From: Thuidium tamariscinum
Lineage: Eukaryota > Streptophyta > Bryopsida > Hypnales > Thuidiaceae
Reading direction: 5' to 3'
Length of the DNA: 64,000 bases
Assembly (NCBI GenBank): GCA_947034885.2
Contig: OX344750.2
Location: forward strand, 42,518,821 to 42,582,820
The notes below the pieces were generated by a model. That model saw nothing but the letters and a program-made list of their open reading frames with translations, was not told the origin of the DNA and did no database searches. The number at the start of each line of letters is the position of its first letter. Within the stretch, counting starts at the first letter, position 1. This document shows positions 12,481 through 24,785 of this stretch, one piece after another. The translations under genes were made by a program, and so were the position numbers.

Positions 12481-13510
12481 TTTTCAACACTTTAGAAATA
12501 ATTTACAAATTTTCAAAGAAGTAGCCTATACTTAACTCTAGTATGAACACCCTTGAAGTAGGAAATGTCTCAACTTTCAACGCTTGCTTCAAAAAACTCC
12601 ACACTTCTCATTATTTGCATTTGAAAAGTTGTGGTGTTTTTGAATCTTAGAAGTGTTAATTCAAGGTCGTTTTTAAGATGTTAGAGAATGGAAATTAATA
12701 TTGCTTCTAGGTGTGTTTACATAATTTAGTCATAATTTTCCTTGACATATGTATATGATGAATGTCATAGGCTCTTGTAGTGTACCGCAATAAAACATCC
12801 TCAACAAATTTGGCACAAGAAATAAATTAAGTTTTGAATGGTAAATTGGTATGCAATTAGAACTTGGCATTATTATTTGCTTTTATTGTAAGTCTAATAA
12901 AAAATTCTTTAAAATAGACACACTAACATTTGAATTTTGACTTTTGATAAACACAACAGATTGCTAATTGACTGAAAGTAAACTAAAAACCTAGAGTTAC
13001 AAAGGTGATTGGAAATTCAAAAGTACAATAGTTTGGCAAAAAATGACTAATGAATATTCTCTTTATTTGGTAAAAAATTCAATGTAGATTACATGAGGTT
13101 GGTTGTAGACTTGCCTTCAACAAATTAGGCGATAGTTTATACTTGTTCATATGGCTTAATTACCTATTTCCACACTAAGTAGTGACATTCTTGTTGAAGA
13201 ATTCTCAACTAAGGTTTCCCATCCTTAATGTTCAAAATAAAGAGGAATGTGTTAAAATTACATTTTTCTAAAAGTTGAACTTAATACAAAGGTAGATATT
13301 AGATATTTGAAAATATTTATTGTGAACATTTATAGGTTGGGATGATTTGGTGCCACATCTCAATTCCAACTTTGCGGGGTATTCACAAATAATTTAATAG
13401 ATTGTTTTGTAATTTTTTAAAAAGTTTTTCAAGGGGATGATCTTGAAAAGAGATTTGAGAAGTATAAATTTTTCAAAAATGTACATCAATATGTAGAATG
13501 ACATATTATG

Positions 13511-13525
13511 CCCCCCCCCCCCCCC
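13511..13525 (+). repeat. 15-base C homopolymer
   Basis: Uninterrupted run of 15 C in an otherwise AT-rich region. Confidence 0.9.
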
Positions 13526-13864
13526 ACCTATGCCACTTGTATTAATTTTGGGGTCACTCAAATGGCTCATTTAAGGTAGCTGACCTATTTCCAATCACTT
13601 AAGCAATTATGCATAGTTAGAGTCTAGTTTTTTCATTACAAAATTTTTCCCACATACAGAAATAGAGTTTGGAAGGATAGTATATTTATTTAAAATTTTA
13701 TTACACAAAATGTAATTACTATGAATTTTTTTAGTAGAAGATTCTTCTTGATCTATAATGGTAATATAGACCTTACTATTTCTAACTGTAGACTGATTGC
13801 AAAATCAATCAAGGGCTCATTGCATTTATGAGAGCCTTTCAACCAATCCTAATGTGCCACAATT

Positions 13865-14191
13865 CACTAGAAGAAAACTACACTATTCATGCCAAAAATT
13901 GCGTTAAACTTGCCAAACCTACATTTTACTTAACAAAGATTGCATTGGGACTACTTTGCGTTCAACGTAACGTGTGGAGTAGATTGTGTTAAGTTCTCCC
14001 TTCATAACGCAAAGTTCTGCGTTGCAATGTGTCAACACAAAATTGAACAAGGAAAACACAGATTTTGTGTTAGAATGAAAATTTTCGCATGACAAAGCAG
14101 GACTTCAACACAATCCACTCCATGCGTTATGTTGAATGCAACACAGTTTCAACACAATTTTTGTCAAATACAATGTAGTTTTCTTCTAGTG
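13865..14191. mobile_element. CACTA-type MITE with ATT target duplication
   Basis: Starts CACTAGAAGAAAACTAC and ends GTAGTTTTCTTCTAGTG, a perfect inverted pair. It is flanked on both sides by ATT (13862-13864 and 14192-14194), the 3-bp duplication expected for CACTA/EnSpm elements. 327 bp, no transposase. Confidence 0.85.
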
Positions 14192-15436
14192 ATTGCTTCG
14201 GGAATTGCACCACAACTTCACGAAAAGGAACAACATGTTGATTGGAAATGGGTGGGGGATCGGAAATGGATTGGCTACCTTAAAAGCAACTACAACCACC
14301 CCAAATAACTTTTCCTACTTTTAAAATCCAAGGGACACTTACATTTGGCAATTATAGAGCTTGATGTGTTTATTACTTACTTGGTTGAGCAATTGATCCA
14401 ATGAAGTTTAATATAATTATGTCAATGTGAACCATTAATAAATCATAACAATGAAATATAGTGAATAAAACAACCTTATTCATCCATCCTACATATTTTC
14501 ATTAGAATGGAAAAATTTCAAGAAATTGGCACTTTTCAAAATGTTTATCTATATGATCAAGTCCTAGTTTAGGGATTACAAATTTTTGTTTACTTCATTA
14601 CCATCTTTTTGGCATTTTGGAACATTTCATTATTAGTTTGTTTTTCTTTCAAATAGTTATGGTGTTATAAAAAATTAAAGAAGATACTTCATCTCACTAT
14701 ATGTACCAAAATGTGAAAAATGTGAAAAATTAAGTTTGCACTATATATAGATTTGAAGATCTAAAATCTACTTCTATAGTTGATTATAGATGTCACAACC
14801 TTTATAGAAGATTTTTTTTTTTTTCAAAACTAAAATTTCAAGGAGTGTAAGTATGTGCACATAGACTCTATGTTTGAGCCTATGAGCTTAAGATTTATTT
14901 TATAGGCACTTCTAGTGTTTATAAATGTTTATTTTATAGATACTTATGTTATAGAGTCTTTCTATATTGTAATGTAACTATTTTATAGGTTCCAATGTTA
15001 TAATTAAACACCTTCAAATAGTTGTAGGTATGTATCTAAAACTAGGTTCAAGTAGGGATTCAAGGCTCATAAGCTAACTTTGAGCTATCCTCATGCATTT
15101 ATGTTGTTGCTAAAATTTGCATGACTATATGGTGGTGATGCCAATTTTATTAAAGATGGCTTAAAATAGTATAATTGCGATGCCAAAATTGAAACTTGTT
15201 TGTACATATAAGTCTAAAATTAGAAATTGGTGTAGATTTACATTTTAGAGCAAGTGTTTGAAAGGTTTTAAAGTATTGGAATCCAACTAATTTAATGAAA
15301 TTGGCATTTTAAATGATGGCTTCACATCAAAGAAAAGTTATCTAAATTACAACTAAGTCAAATGACATTTCAAAAATTTTTAGGCATTTGTATTAGTTGA
15401 AAGGAGTTTCATGACTTGTTTACACCTAAAGGAAGG

Positions 15437-16175
15437 GGGGTGGGATTGCACAAAACACTTACAAATTTTGTTGTGTTTTTATTGCATTTATGAATGCCTT
15501 TTTTTTTGAAGTACTTTAAAATTAGAAAAATAATTTTTGAAATTTTGAAAAAAAATGGCCAATGTATACACTTGTAAGATAAAGGTAACCATTGAAGGAA
15601 AATTATAAAAAAATTCTTTAAGTATGAGAACTAGAAAAGTGCCAAATCTTAAGAAAATAGATATTTTGATGTATTAATTATTAAGAAATAGTAAAAATAT
15701 TTAAAAATAAAAATAACAACTTCTTGTCTTGAAAAAACTTTATTGAGATGGTCATCCACCAAAGAAACCACTCAAATTTTTTTTACATGTTTCAAAATGC
15801 AAGTAGAAAGAGGCTTAGTTTGTAGACTTCTACACAACATATAATTATTTATTTTTGAAAATCCTTCATAGAATATCTACAAGTCTATTAGAAGACCGTC
15901 TCCTCAAATTTTTAGCTTTAAATTCATTGATTTGAATACTCAATAGTACTAAAAAAATCCAAATTGGCAAGTATGATATATAATTGGGGGCTTTTTTTGG
16001 ATAATAAAATATTTTTAAAATATTTTTAAAAATTAGGTAAGATAAATATTAGTCACAAGTACCTTGTTTATACATTTGGAGTAATTTGGAGACAAGACAC
16101 AAAAATTATGGCCAAAAAACTAATTAGCTGAAGGCATGTGACAAAAAATAGTATAAGTGTTTCATGAAATCACCG
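15437..16175. mobile_element. Non-autonomous element of the GTGAATGCAAG family (diverged copy)
   Basis: Left end GGGTGGGATTGCACAAAACACTTAC, right end AGTGTTTCATGAAATCACC, inverted and about 740 bp apart. The interior (AACTAGAAAAGTGCCAAAT) is shared with 28672-29402. No coding capacity. Confidence 0.65.
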
Positions 16176-16450
16176 AGGGCCAAAGATTGGGAAGTTTTCT
16201 TCTTCAAGCCTTATTGTTTTCTATTTAGAAGTTATCTTTTGGAGATGATAAAGTTCAAAGAAGGATACATAATTATAATACTTTTGTTTAAATCCCGAAA
16301 ATTTGTTTATTTTGTTCATTTTGAAAGTAAAAAGATCCTAAAATTTAAAAAAATTCTTGTACTCCTGACCAATGAATTTATTCAAGATGTGTATTTGTAA
16401 AGAATCTTTTTTAATTTTTAAAAGAAATTTTATATTTATTAATAGAGATG

Positions 16451-17183
16451 AGGGGTGAATGCAAGAAACACTTGTACTATTTTGTGTAACATGGCATGTG
16501 CTGATCTATTTTTTGGCCATAATTTTTGCATTTTAACTTTAAATGACTTGAAATTTATAGAAAAGGTACTCATGACTATTATGCACCTTAAATAATTTTT
16601 TTCATAATTTTCAAAAATGATTTACTATTAAAATAGTACTAGTGACTGAATGTCACAAATGCTAATTTGGAGGTTTTTAGTACTATTGAGTACCTTTTTC
16701 TTAATGATTTTGAGCTCAAATTTGGAGGAAATGGTCTTCTAGTAGACTTGTATCTTTTTAGAAAAAGGATATCAAAAGAAGTTATTTTTATGTGGTGTAT
16801 AAGTCTACAAAGTGAGCTTCCTTCTACATTTTTTTGGAAACATGTAAAAAATGATTTTGGTGATTTTTTTGATTAATAACCATCTCCATGAAGTTGTTGC
16901 AAATGAAATTTTTTAATTTAATTTTAAAAAAAATTAAAATTATTCTACTAATTAAAACATCAAAACATGTATTTTCTTAAGGGTTTGACAATTGACACTT
17001 TTCAAGTTCTCCTACTTAGAGATTTTCTTAACAAAGTTCCTTTAGTGGTTCTCTTCATCTTGAAGGTCCTTACATTAGTCATATTTTTAAAGGTTTTAAA
17101 AATTATTTTTCTAATTTTAAAAAGCTTCCGAAGAAATCAGCCAAACGCAACAGATAGTACAAGTGTTTCTTGCATTCACTTTG
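16451..17183. mobile_element. Non-autonomous element of the GTGAATGCAAG family
   Basis: Inverted ends GTGAATGCAAGAAACACTTG and CAAGTGTTTCTTGCATTCAC are exact complements. The interior is related to the arms of the 1-kb fold-back at 45447-46503 (shared block GAGCTTC and the TTTTGGTGATTTTTTT tract). About 730 bp. Confidence 0.75.
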
Positions 17184-18839
17184 AGAAAAATTGCTAAATT
17201 TTGGGATTTGCAAACATCTTAGTGTACAATCTATAAATTTTTTATTGATAAAATCAATTATTTTATATATTAAAACAAAAATGTAAGGTATATCCAAAAG
17301 TGATATTAAAACAATTTTTTTTTAATATTCCAAATGCTTATCTTTGAGGGTTTTAGGTGCACAGGACACAATTAATTTTTTCAATTAAAATTCGACAAAA
17401 TTTCTTAAGATTATTTGGTTCTAAAGTACTTTTTTTCTTGATGCATTATAACTATAGACAATAAAAACCACATTTGGTGAAGTCATATTTTAATATATTT
17501 TAGAAATGAATTTGTTTGATGCATTGACATGCATTGAAATTGTAACAAAGACAAGTTTTTTGGATACCCATATAGAGGCATTATTTGATTTTTGAATTGG
17601 GGTCATTGCAAGAAATCCATTATGTTTTTGTCTCAAGAATACAATTTTTGGGTGTAGGACTGGTAGTCTCGTGCGATTCTACCAATACTACGCATCTTCA
17701 CTACACTTGTGAATGTCAGCCATTGATTTCGGGCGCCTGCAAATCTGGGCTATCGATTAAATACTATGTAGTACTATGCAATACTATAGAGTGCTACAAA
17801 GTACTACTGAGGTCATTGGGAGCAGAAAATAGCAGAAAAGGGGTTTGTGGACCTTTTCATTTTTAGTAATTCAAAAAAAAATTTAAAAATTCTTTAAGAA
17901 AATCCATTTTTCTAAACCAAATTGTGCTTACATTGCAACAAAAAATTCCTTTAGGCAAACATTTCCCTCTTCATAGCCTTTGTGCAAAGGAAGGTTACTT
18001 TCACCCTATGTGCACAACAGACATATTACTATTTTCATAAAAACTTGTCTTCAACCCTTATAATGTTAGTAGACCTCCAATTTGTTTAATTTGTGACTTC
18101 AAATTTGAATTTTTGAGTAAAAAATAGGACTAAAACCTTCAAAATGACCAAGGTAGACCGTAGACATCCAATCGGAGGTAGTTTTAAAATAATAAATTAA
18201 TTTTAAAAATTTTGAAAAAATTATTCAACATCTAAAACTTTTGTGTACACCTTCAATCCAAATTTCAAGCCAAAAAAAGAAAAGATGCAAAAGTTATGAG
18301 CAATAAAGTACCCGTTGAAGGTCAAGAGGACAAAAAAAAGGACAAGTGTTTCTTGCAATCACCCATTGGTGCAAATTTTTTTAACTATTGTATGAAATTA
18401 GTCATGTAGATCATTTCCAAGTGTGTATATATACAACTTAAGTTTGTCTTAGTGTACAGACCTTGATTTCAACCAATCAAACCTTCAAAAAGTAAAGACC
18501 TCTTATTTCTACATTTGATAAATTGAACCTTAGCATCAAATGCTTGGCATTAAATAATTTTGTAGTAGATTGTAATACAAGGAAATGTAAAAGCATCCAT
18601 ATCAAGAGACCAAAAATTAACTTCACCTGACTACGCAATTAAACGTTAGGCTTTGTTGCCATTTCTACGACTTCTAAAACCAATATTTGAGCATGCTAGA
18701 TAATGAATGGGGAGTACCAACATTTAGTTACAAGTTAGCCGATTCAAACTTAGAATTTCCAAATCGAGTTAAAAATTTTAGGGAAAAACTGATCATTTTA
18801 GAGAATCTTCTTTATATTCTTACCTAGCCGAGACTCCGA
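17184..18839. other. AT-rich stretch with one stray element terminus
   Basis: A right-end-like sequence of the GTGAATGCAAG family (ACAAGTGTTTCTTGCAATCA) is near 18343, without a recognisable left partner. Otherwise unassigned. Confidence 0.5.
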
Positions 18840-20551
18840 GAGTACACTCCAGACAACCGGTCCAAGAAAATGTAGGATAGACAGTACATCAGCATGAAAC
18901 TAATGGCGCTCCTTGTCGATGGAAATGGAAACTGGTTAAATGCATGAACGTCGACACTCAATCTTGCCGTTCATGGCTGCCTGCAGCAGTTGGTGAAGGA
19001 TGCCCGCATGCAGATGAGATCTATTTCCAGAGATTCCAACCATGGCAGTCCGCATGTCAGACGTGACTGCGAATCCTCCACCAGACCTTAGCTTCAATGG
19101 GCCTCAGGATCTCACGTTCCACCAACTTCAGTCACCGAAAAATTCGATACCAGGGATCGATCGACGATCGAGAACTCCGTCCATCATCGTCCGCCAGCGA
19201 ACGTCATTTCCTAGGGTTTGTTTTTGGACGAGTTTCTCCGGGGATCCCATGAAACCGCAACTATTTAAACCATGCAACGTCCCAGAACGAGTGCGTTGAT
19301 GCACCCTAAAGACCCCAAGTCACAAGAGGTCAGGAAAATAGACAAGCGCATCTCCATTTAGCTAGCGCACTGAGGATCCACTTTTGCCTGCAAATGCGGA
19401 TCGAGCACCAGCAGCCAATGAGAGGAATCCGTGGCCCAGATTCGGGGGGAAGGGGGTGTTTCAAGGAACTGATGTACGATTGCTGACGACATATATAGTG
19501 CGACCCTTTGCTATTCTCACAGCGGAGTCCGGCGGAAATGCGCTGGTCAGGCAGATCTCTGCGTTCCACTTGACGGAAATATTCGCTGCTGAAGGTGTTC
19601 AGAAACAAGTGGCAAAGGACGAACAACATTGAAGCCTGCGTACCAGTACTACTGACTGGCATGGCAGCTTTCCCGAACGATTGTGGGATCTCGCTTGCCT
19701 AGTAAATACTGCGGGTAGATCTAGGACTTCAAGTCGAAGTATACAGTGCGGAGCTGGAGAAGGGAGTCGTTTGTCTTGAGTGATAGACCTACGTACTGTG
19801 GCCCTGCTCTGCCCCCAGTGCTCCTGATTTCGTAGAAGACGTCGATCTCTCTCATGTAAGTTCGGAACCATTCTTGACTAAATGTTAACTTTCGACTTCC
19901 TCTGAACTTCATCTTTCCGTGGCTGGGCTCCGTCGTTTTCGAGGATCAGAAGTTTGAGAGCTTTGCACTAGCGATTGGTGCTGTTGCGATCCTTACTCCG
20001 GGCATTGGCAAGACGTAGTGGTTATGGAACTCTGAATATACTTGCATTTTGTTGCATTTTAAAAACATGTTTAGGCATCTGAAATCATCGACTCCGTTGT
20101 TGGTTCTCTAGGTGTACTAACATTTCTGGGACCGTAATAAAGTTTTCTTCTGGTCTGCAATGCAATGCTGAAATATTATTGCTAGGAATCGGCAGCGATC
20201 TCTCTAACTTCTACCTTGAAGATCCTTCCTCTGGCACGTCTTCAGGTATTCAAGTTGTTTAATGCCTGGTACATGTTCTTGCAGACACTCTTTCTACGTA
20301 CTCGATTTAAAGCTCAAGGGTCGCTTGCGCCATTGTATAGGGCATGTAAGCAATGTCATTTCATAGTCTGGCTATGACTATTACCTGTTAGGGTTTCTGA
20401 ACTAGTGTAACACTCAGAAACGAACTTTTCGGTAGTTAATGTCATTGCAAACTGAATTGAATATCTCGATATTGCGTATGTAGCATTGTATTAAACTCAC
20501 ACTGTATTATTTGTTCTCTCCATTGCAGTACGTACACGAAATATTCAGAAG
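18840..20551 (+). other. GC-richer region upstream of the phytocyanin gene
   Basis: The rise in GC starts near 18.84 kb and runs into the phytocyanin gene. Short frames on both strands are open (for example 85 codons from 19042), but none is recognisable and they overlap antisense frames of similar length. I interpret this as promoter and 5' UTR, possibly with a 5' UTR intron ending at the CAG just before 20530. Confidence 0.4.
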
Positions 20552-22321
20552 ATGATTTCGAGGTTAGACGTGACCACTTGGTCACGCCGCCCCATCCTTG
20601 CCCAGGTCGTGCTCGTACTGGTGGTGATGGTTCTCATCAGTCACGTGCAGTGCGCCAATTACACTGTGGGAGCAGGTTTCGTAGAATCTGGTAACGGTTA
20701 CACTTGGACGAACACGGTGGGTGGACTGCTGAAGCCTACGTTGCTGGAGGGCGCTTATCAACAGTGGGCCAGTTCCGTGAAAGTAACCGCGGGTGACATA
20801 CTGAGTAAGCGTCTTTTGCACAGATCCTTGGCAATCATCAGAAGTTTTCTTCATTCGATGGTTTCGGATTTTATGCATATCTGTAGCTAGCCACATTTTT
20901 ACTGTTCAAAAGTTCTAGGTTGTACTGCAGCATACCGTTCAATCCTTCATGTAAGGAGCTTCGAGACTTAACTGTGAGAATGCATCCAATAGGTATTTCT
21001 TCCGCTTCGAAGATAATTGGTATGCATTGTCCATAACCGTTAATACAATCACAATCTCCATCTGCGTTAAATGGCAGAATCTCAACAGATGACACTCTCC
21101 ACATGACCCCTCGGGAATCTAAGATCAACATATTCCAGTCCTCTTTCTTTAGGGCTTTGTGCATTTGAATGTCAGAATCTTCACACTCTGAATAGGCCAA
21201 CGCCACTGAACAGAAGGTCCAGTCGTGTGCTTTCAAATAGAATGTCGCAAAATGCCAATCTTTCGATATTGAAGTGCACTCAGCTCTTGAAAGTAGGACT
21301 GACTCTTACATTTGGGTTTTGCTAAAGTTACAAATTCTTGTAACGAATTTTTCCATTCTGAGGAATACTGCACGAGAATCCAACCTGTTCATTCGTTCTC
21401 ATCGCTATTGGCTGGACATGTGCCTGCAGCTTTCGATTACCCATTGGGCTCACACACCGTCTTCCTGGTGAGCACCGAGGTCGCCTTCACTCAATGCGAC
21501 TTCACAGGAGCAGTCCAAGTTCCAGATGGATTTCCAACTACTGTAAGAATTCACTTTCGAACCGTTTCCTCATTGTATGATTGTGGGCTCCAAATTCATG
21601 TGTTGATTCGATCGAGAATTTCCTCGAGTCTTCCGTCGAATAGAATCTGACACCCGAACTTTCTCCTTACACCAGTGCCGAGATGGAGGAAGATTAATTT
21701 GTGAACTTATCGCAGTGGTGAGCTAATGTTGCACTGTTGGGTTGCTTTTCTGGACAGTACACGATCAAATCAACGGATACCACGCTTTACTTCGTGTGCA
21801 ATATTCCTGGCCATTGCCTTCAAGGTGGCCAGAAAGTGAAAGTTACACCTGTGGTGAGTACTCACGACGGCCTCTCTTCAGTTTCAAACTTCTGGGAGTT
21901 AATAACTGTATTACCAAGATCCCATGTGTTGTGAGGGTTCGAGTTAGCTACGGCTTCAGGTTTATCTCAAAGTACGCTGGGCACCATGATTTCGGGGCTT
22001 CAAGATTGTGACCTTCAACTGAAAGAGCTCTTAAAAGTAGGACTAATACAAGTTTTCGTTTCATGGCGCCGCCTTGAGAACTTCCAAATAGTGTTTTGAA
22101 ATTCCGTCATTATAACGCCATTGTAACTGAACGTCTGTGGCACACTTCGTTTTCCCTCACACTGCGGCTTCTTTGGGACGCAGGGCACGGGCACACTCGC
22201 ACCTCCTTCAGGTTCGGCAGCAAGTAATGCACCACATCCATCAGCTCTGAGCGGCGTGGCGACTGTGTTCCTCCTTATCATGTTTTCCACTTACAGTTTG
22301 GCTAGTTCTCTAATTCTTTAA
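20552..22321 (+). CDS. GPI-anchored phytocyanin (stellacyanin/uclacyanin-like blue copper protein)
   Basis: Exons 20552-20804, 21430-21542, 21758-21853 and 22184-22321 join in frame to 199 aa. Residues 1-35 form a signal peptide with a hydrophobic core (VVLVLVVMVLIS). The phytocyanin domain follows, from NYTVGAGF to KVKVTP. Copper ligands read as His93 (GSHTV), Cys136, His141 and Gln147 in CNIPGHCLQGGQK; Cys107 and Cys142 can form the family disulfide. Gln in the axial position is stellacyanin-like; plantacyanin and most uclacyanins have Met. After a Pro/Ser/Ala-rich linker, the C-terminus is hydrophobic (VATVFLLIMFSTYSLASSL), as expected for GPI attachment. Such proteins sit outside the plasma membrane and are thought to act in electron transfer or wall and arabinogalactan signalling. 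The GGT of VGG and all splice phases are consistent. Exact sub-class is less sure than the family. Confidence 0.92.
20871..21236 (-). pseudogene. Antisense 121-codon open frame within phytocyanin intron 1
   Basis: An uninterrupted frame on the minus strand fills most of the 625-base intron 1. It includes SDIQMHKALKKEDWNMLILD. A weakly similar peptide (DDMEVHAVFKKKKIWMQ) is on the minus strand at about 22600-22690, just past the gene. I do not recognise the protein. It could be a relic of an older gene overlapped by the phytocyanin transcript, or chance. Confidence 0.25.
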
Positions 22322-23101
22322 AATTCCACATGGTCTAGCAAAACCTATTTCTATGAATCATGAATTGTAGTTCGTTATGCAAGGGGGATTGTGAGGTGCA
22401 TTATTATTGTAGTTTTAGCTGCATCCGACTATGTACCATATAATCTGTTTGATAAGCACCGTCTCCCCTGGAGTTGCAGCCTTGTGTCCCAGTCCATGGT
22501 TTCCGAACGTTGAATACATGAGCTCCCAATTCTTTTTATATTCCATGCACTGGCTTCTGACCCTCAAATATTGCAGTTGCAATGGGCTATCAGATCGTAT
22601 TCCACAGGAAAGCAGGATCGTTTTCACAGCCATATGCTGCATCCAGATTTTCTTTTTCTTGAAGACTGCATGTACTTCCATATCGTCCACGTACTTGGCC
22701 ATGATGCTTGAAGGATTTTAGTTACGTGAAGCCAGGTTGTTTTTTGGTTTTGGAACCAATAGTTATGTGGCCTTCCTTTCAAGAAGGTTTTCAAGTTGTT
22801 TCACTCCTTAAATTAGGGGGCTTCAATTGAAGGAGGCTGATTGTGAGTAAACAATTTGAATATGCAATTTTTGTATGCAATTTTTTCATGTATTGATTTT
22901 GCGTGAATGCGTGATGGATAAAATGAGGTTTTGGAAGTATTTTGGCAACATTGTAGAGGGCCACAATTATAGTTTAGCATTTTCTAACACATTTAACCTC
23001 ATTTTTTTGTAAGTTTGAAGCTAGCTATTTTTGTTTTGGGGAGGAAATTGGATATTTAATTGCCTAAAAAAACCCTTGTATGAAACTTACTTTGAGTTGT
23101 A
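22322..23101. other. Phytocyanin 3' flank
   Basis: Likely 3' UTR and terminator region, then AT-rich DNA. A weakly similar minus-strand partner of the intron 1 frame lies near 22415-22702. No gene recognised. Confidence 0.45.
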
Positions 23102-23412
23102 ATGGGGAATTCCGTTAAAATGGCGGTATTCCACATGCCATTTTCACACCTTGACATCTAGGACAAGTATACATTGCTAATATCTAGGACACTTTTAGAT
23201 TTCTGAAATCTATGACAAGCATAGATATTAGACCAAACAATCTAAAAAATCTAGGATTGGTATAGATTTCAGAAATCTAGGAGAGTTGTAGATTTCCAAA
23301 ATCTAGTACAGGTGTAGATCCTAGGATAGAAAAAACGGTCCAGACCGCACAGTCTAAACTGCTCAAAAGCGCCAATTTAACGAAATGGCGCCATTTTAAC
23401 GAAATTTCCCAT
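23102..23412. mobile_element. MITE, TTTCGTTAAAATGGCG family, copy 1
   Basis: Ends ATGGGGAATTCCGTTAAAAT and CCATTTTAACGAAATTTCCCAT are inverted. The interior holds degenerate tandem units built on ATCTAGGACAGGTATAGATTT (about 23160-23325). Three more copies are in the window. Confidence 0.75.
23160..23325 (+). repeat. Degenerate minisatellite inside MITE copy 1
   Basis: About six degenerate copies of a 24-28-base unit around ATCTAGGACA...GATTTC. Shorter arrays of the same unit occur in copies 2 and 3. Confidence 0.65.
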
Positions 23413-23986
23413 TGTAGAATTTGCTTCGGCCTAAAAACTTTTTAAGAAAAATGCTCTCCGCCGAGGCCTTGTGCCTCACTGCCTCTGGTTCGATGTACTG
23501 TTTTCCTTTTCAAAGGAATTTGGTCCATTTGTTTAAAAAAAAAAAAAAACTTACTTTAGTTGAGGGTTTGGATTTTACCTCATTGAGAAGGACTGCTACA
23601 GAATGGTAATATCAAGAGATGGTAATTGTAGCAAGTGCTCGTGAGAAATGAAATGGAGCAAACTAAATAACCTTTTCGGCGGAGTTAACATCTACCTTAC
23701 TAGACTACACGTGTCATCTGCAAATGGTCAAAACTTTTCTTCCCGAACGTGATCATAAAATCGCAGGACGAAAATCGTATGTGATCATAAAATCCTACCA
23801 TCGAAGGTGGTCCAATGAAGGTAAATTTTGGATTATCCAGGATAAAAGTGAAAAGAAGCCCCCTATTTTGAGCCGTGGCTAGGGTATATCCTAGACTTCT
23901 CTCAGTCAATTTCGAGTCTCTGATTGCCAATATGAATTCAGAATTTGCAGAAAAGTTTATTTGCAAAAAATAAAAATCCTGCATTT

Positions 23987-24205
23987 ATGGCCAATTTCGT
24001 TAAAATGGCGGTATTCCAAATGCCATTTTTCAGACCGTGTAGTTTGAACTAAAAATTGATATCTATGATAGGTATAGATTTTCAGAAATCCACAACACAT
24101 ATAGATTTCAAAAATCTATGACAGGTGTAGATTTCAGACCGCACAATTTGAACTATCAAAAGTGTCAAATTAATGGAATACTGCTATTTTAACAAAATTT
24201 GCCAT
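23987..24205. mobile_element. MITE, TTTCGTTAAAATGGCG family, copy 2
   Basis: Left end ATGGCCAATTTCGTTAAAAT, right end ATTTTAACAAAATTTGCCAT. The interior carries two or three units of the same AGATTTCAGAAATC minisatellite. Confidence 0.75.
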
Positions 24206-24349
24206 ATTTAGCCCTGAGTTAAATCCACCCTAAATTTGTTTAGTTACAAAATTAAAAGAAATTGATAAGTCTTATCAAAACTTGGGCCTGTACACAGTTT
24301 TGAGTAAGCTCCAAGAAGCTCAAAATAGGCTCTAGGCATTTAGGGTTAA

Positions 24350-24687
24350 CCCTTAAATGACGTGGGCGCCGTTTTTTGGTTGATGAAGGACTCCAAAACA
24401 AGCTACAAAATGGAAAAACAAAGCTTTTCATCCAATTTTTTTCCAGTATCAAACCTAAGATTGTGTGCCATGATGTAATGCAGAGATTAGCTTGCATTAA
24501 TGTACTCATAACTTTATAGAAGATTAGATTCTCTGTGCATGCCACGAAGGTTCCATTACCTAGCTCAAAATTTGAGTCGCTGGCTAAATTCTAGCCAAAA
24601 TAGTGACTTTCGCCTTTAGTCTTTGCGAAACTGGTCTCTGTTCACAGCTCGCTGTTCCTCCTTGGTGACCCGCCCGTCGTTTAGGGG
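24350..24687. mobile_element. TTAA-flanked, piggyBac-like non-autonomous element
   Basis: TTAA at 24346-24349 and 24688-24691 flank a 338-bp element with ends CCCTTAAATGACG and CGTCGTTTAGGGG (inverted, imperfect). The paralogous repeat has a single TTAA at 32756-32759 and no element, which shows the TTAA was duplicated on insertion. TTAA duplication with CCC-starting ends is the hallmark of piggyBac superfamily elements. No transposase inside. Confidence 0.8.
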
Positions 24688-24785
24688 TTAAAGATGAAGT
24701 GAAATCTCCGTTCTAGAATTGAAGTCATCGGGCGCATGCTGAAGTCAACACAGTTTCTCTCCTCGTTCGACTTCATTCAATTTAC

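Larger units (their letters stand above)
11291..13864. other. AT-rich intergenic stretch
   Basis: Contains dispersed repeat copy 2 (12228-12480) and a C homopolymer (13511-13525). No gene recognised. Confidence 0.55.
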
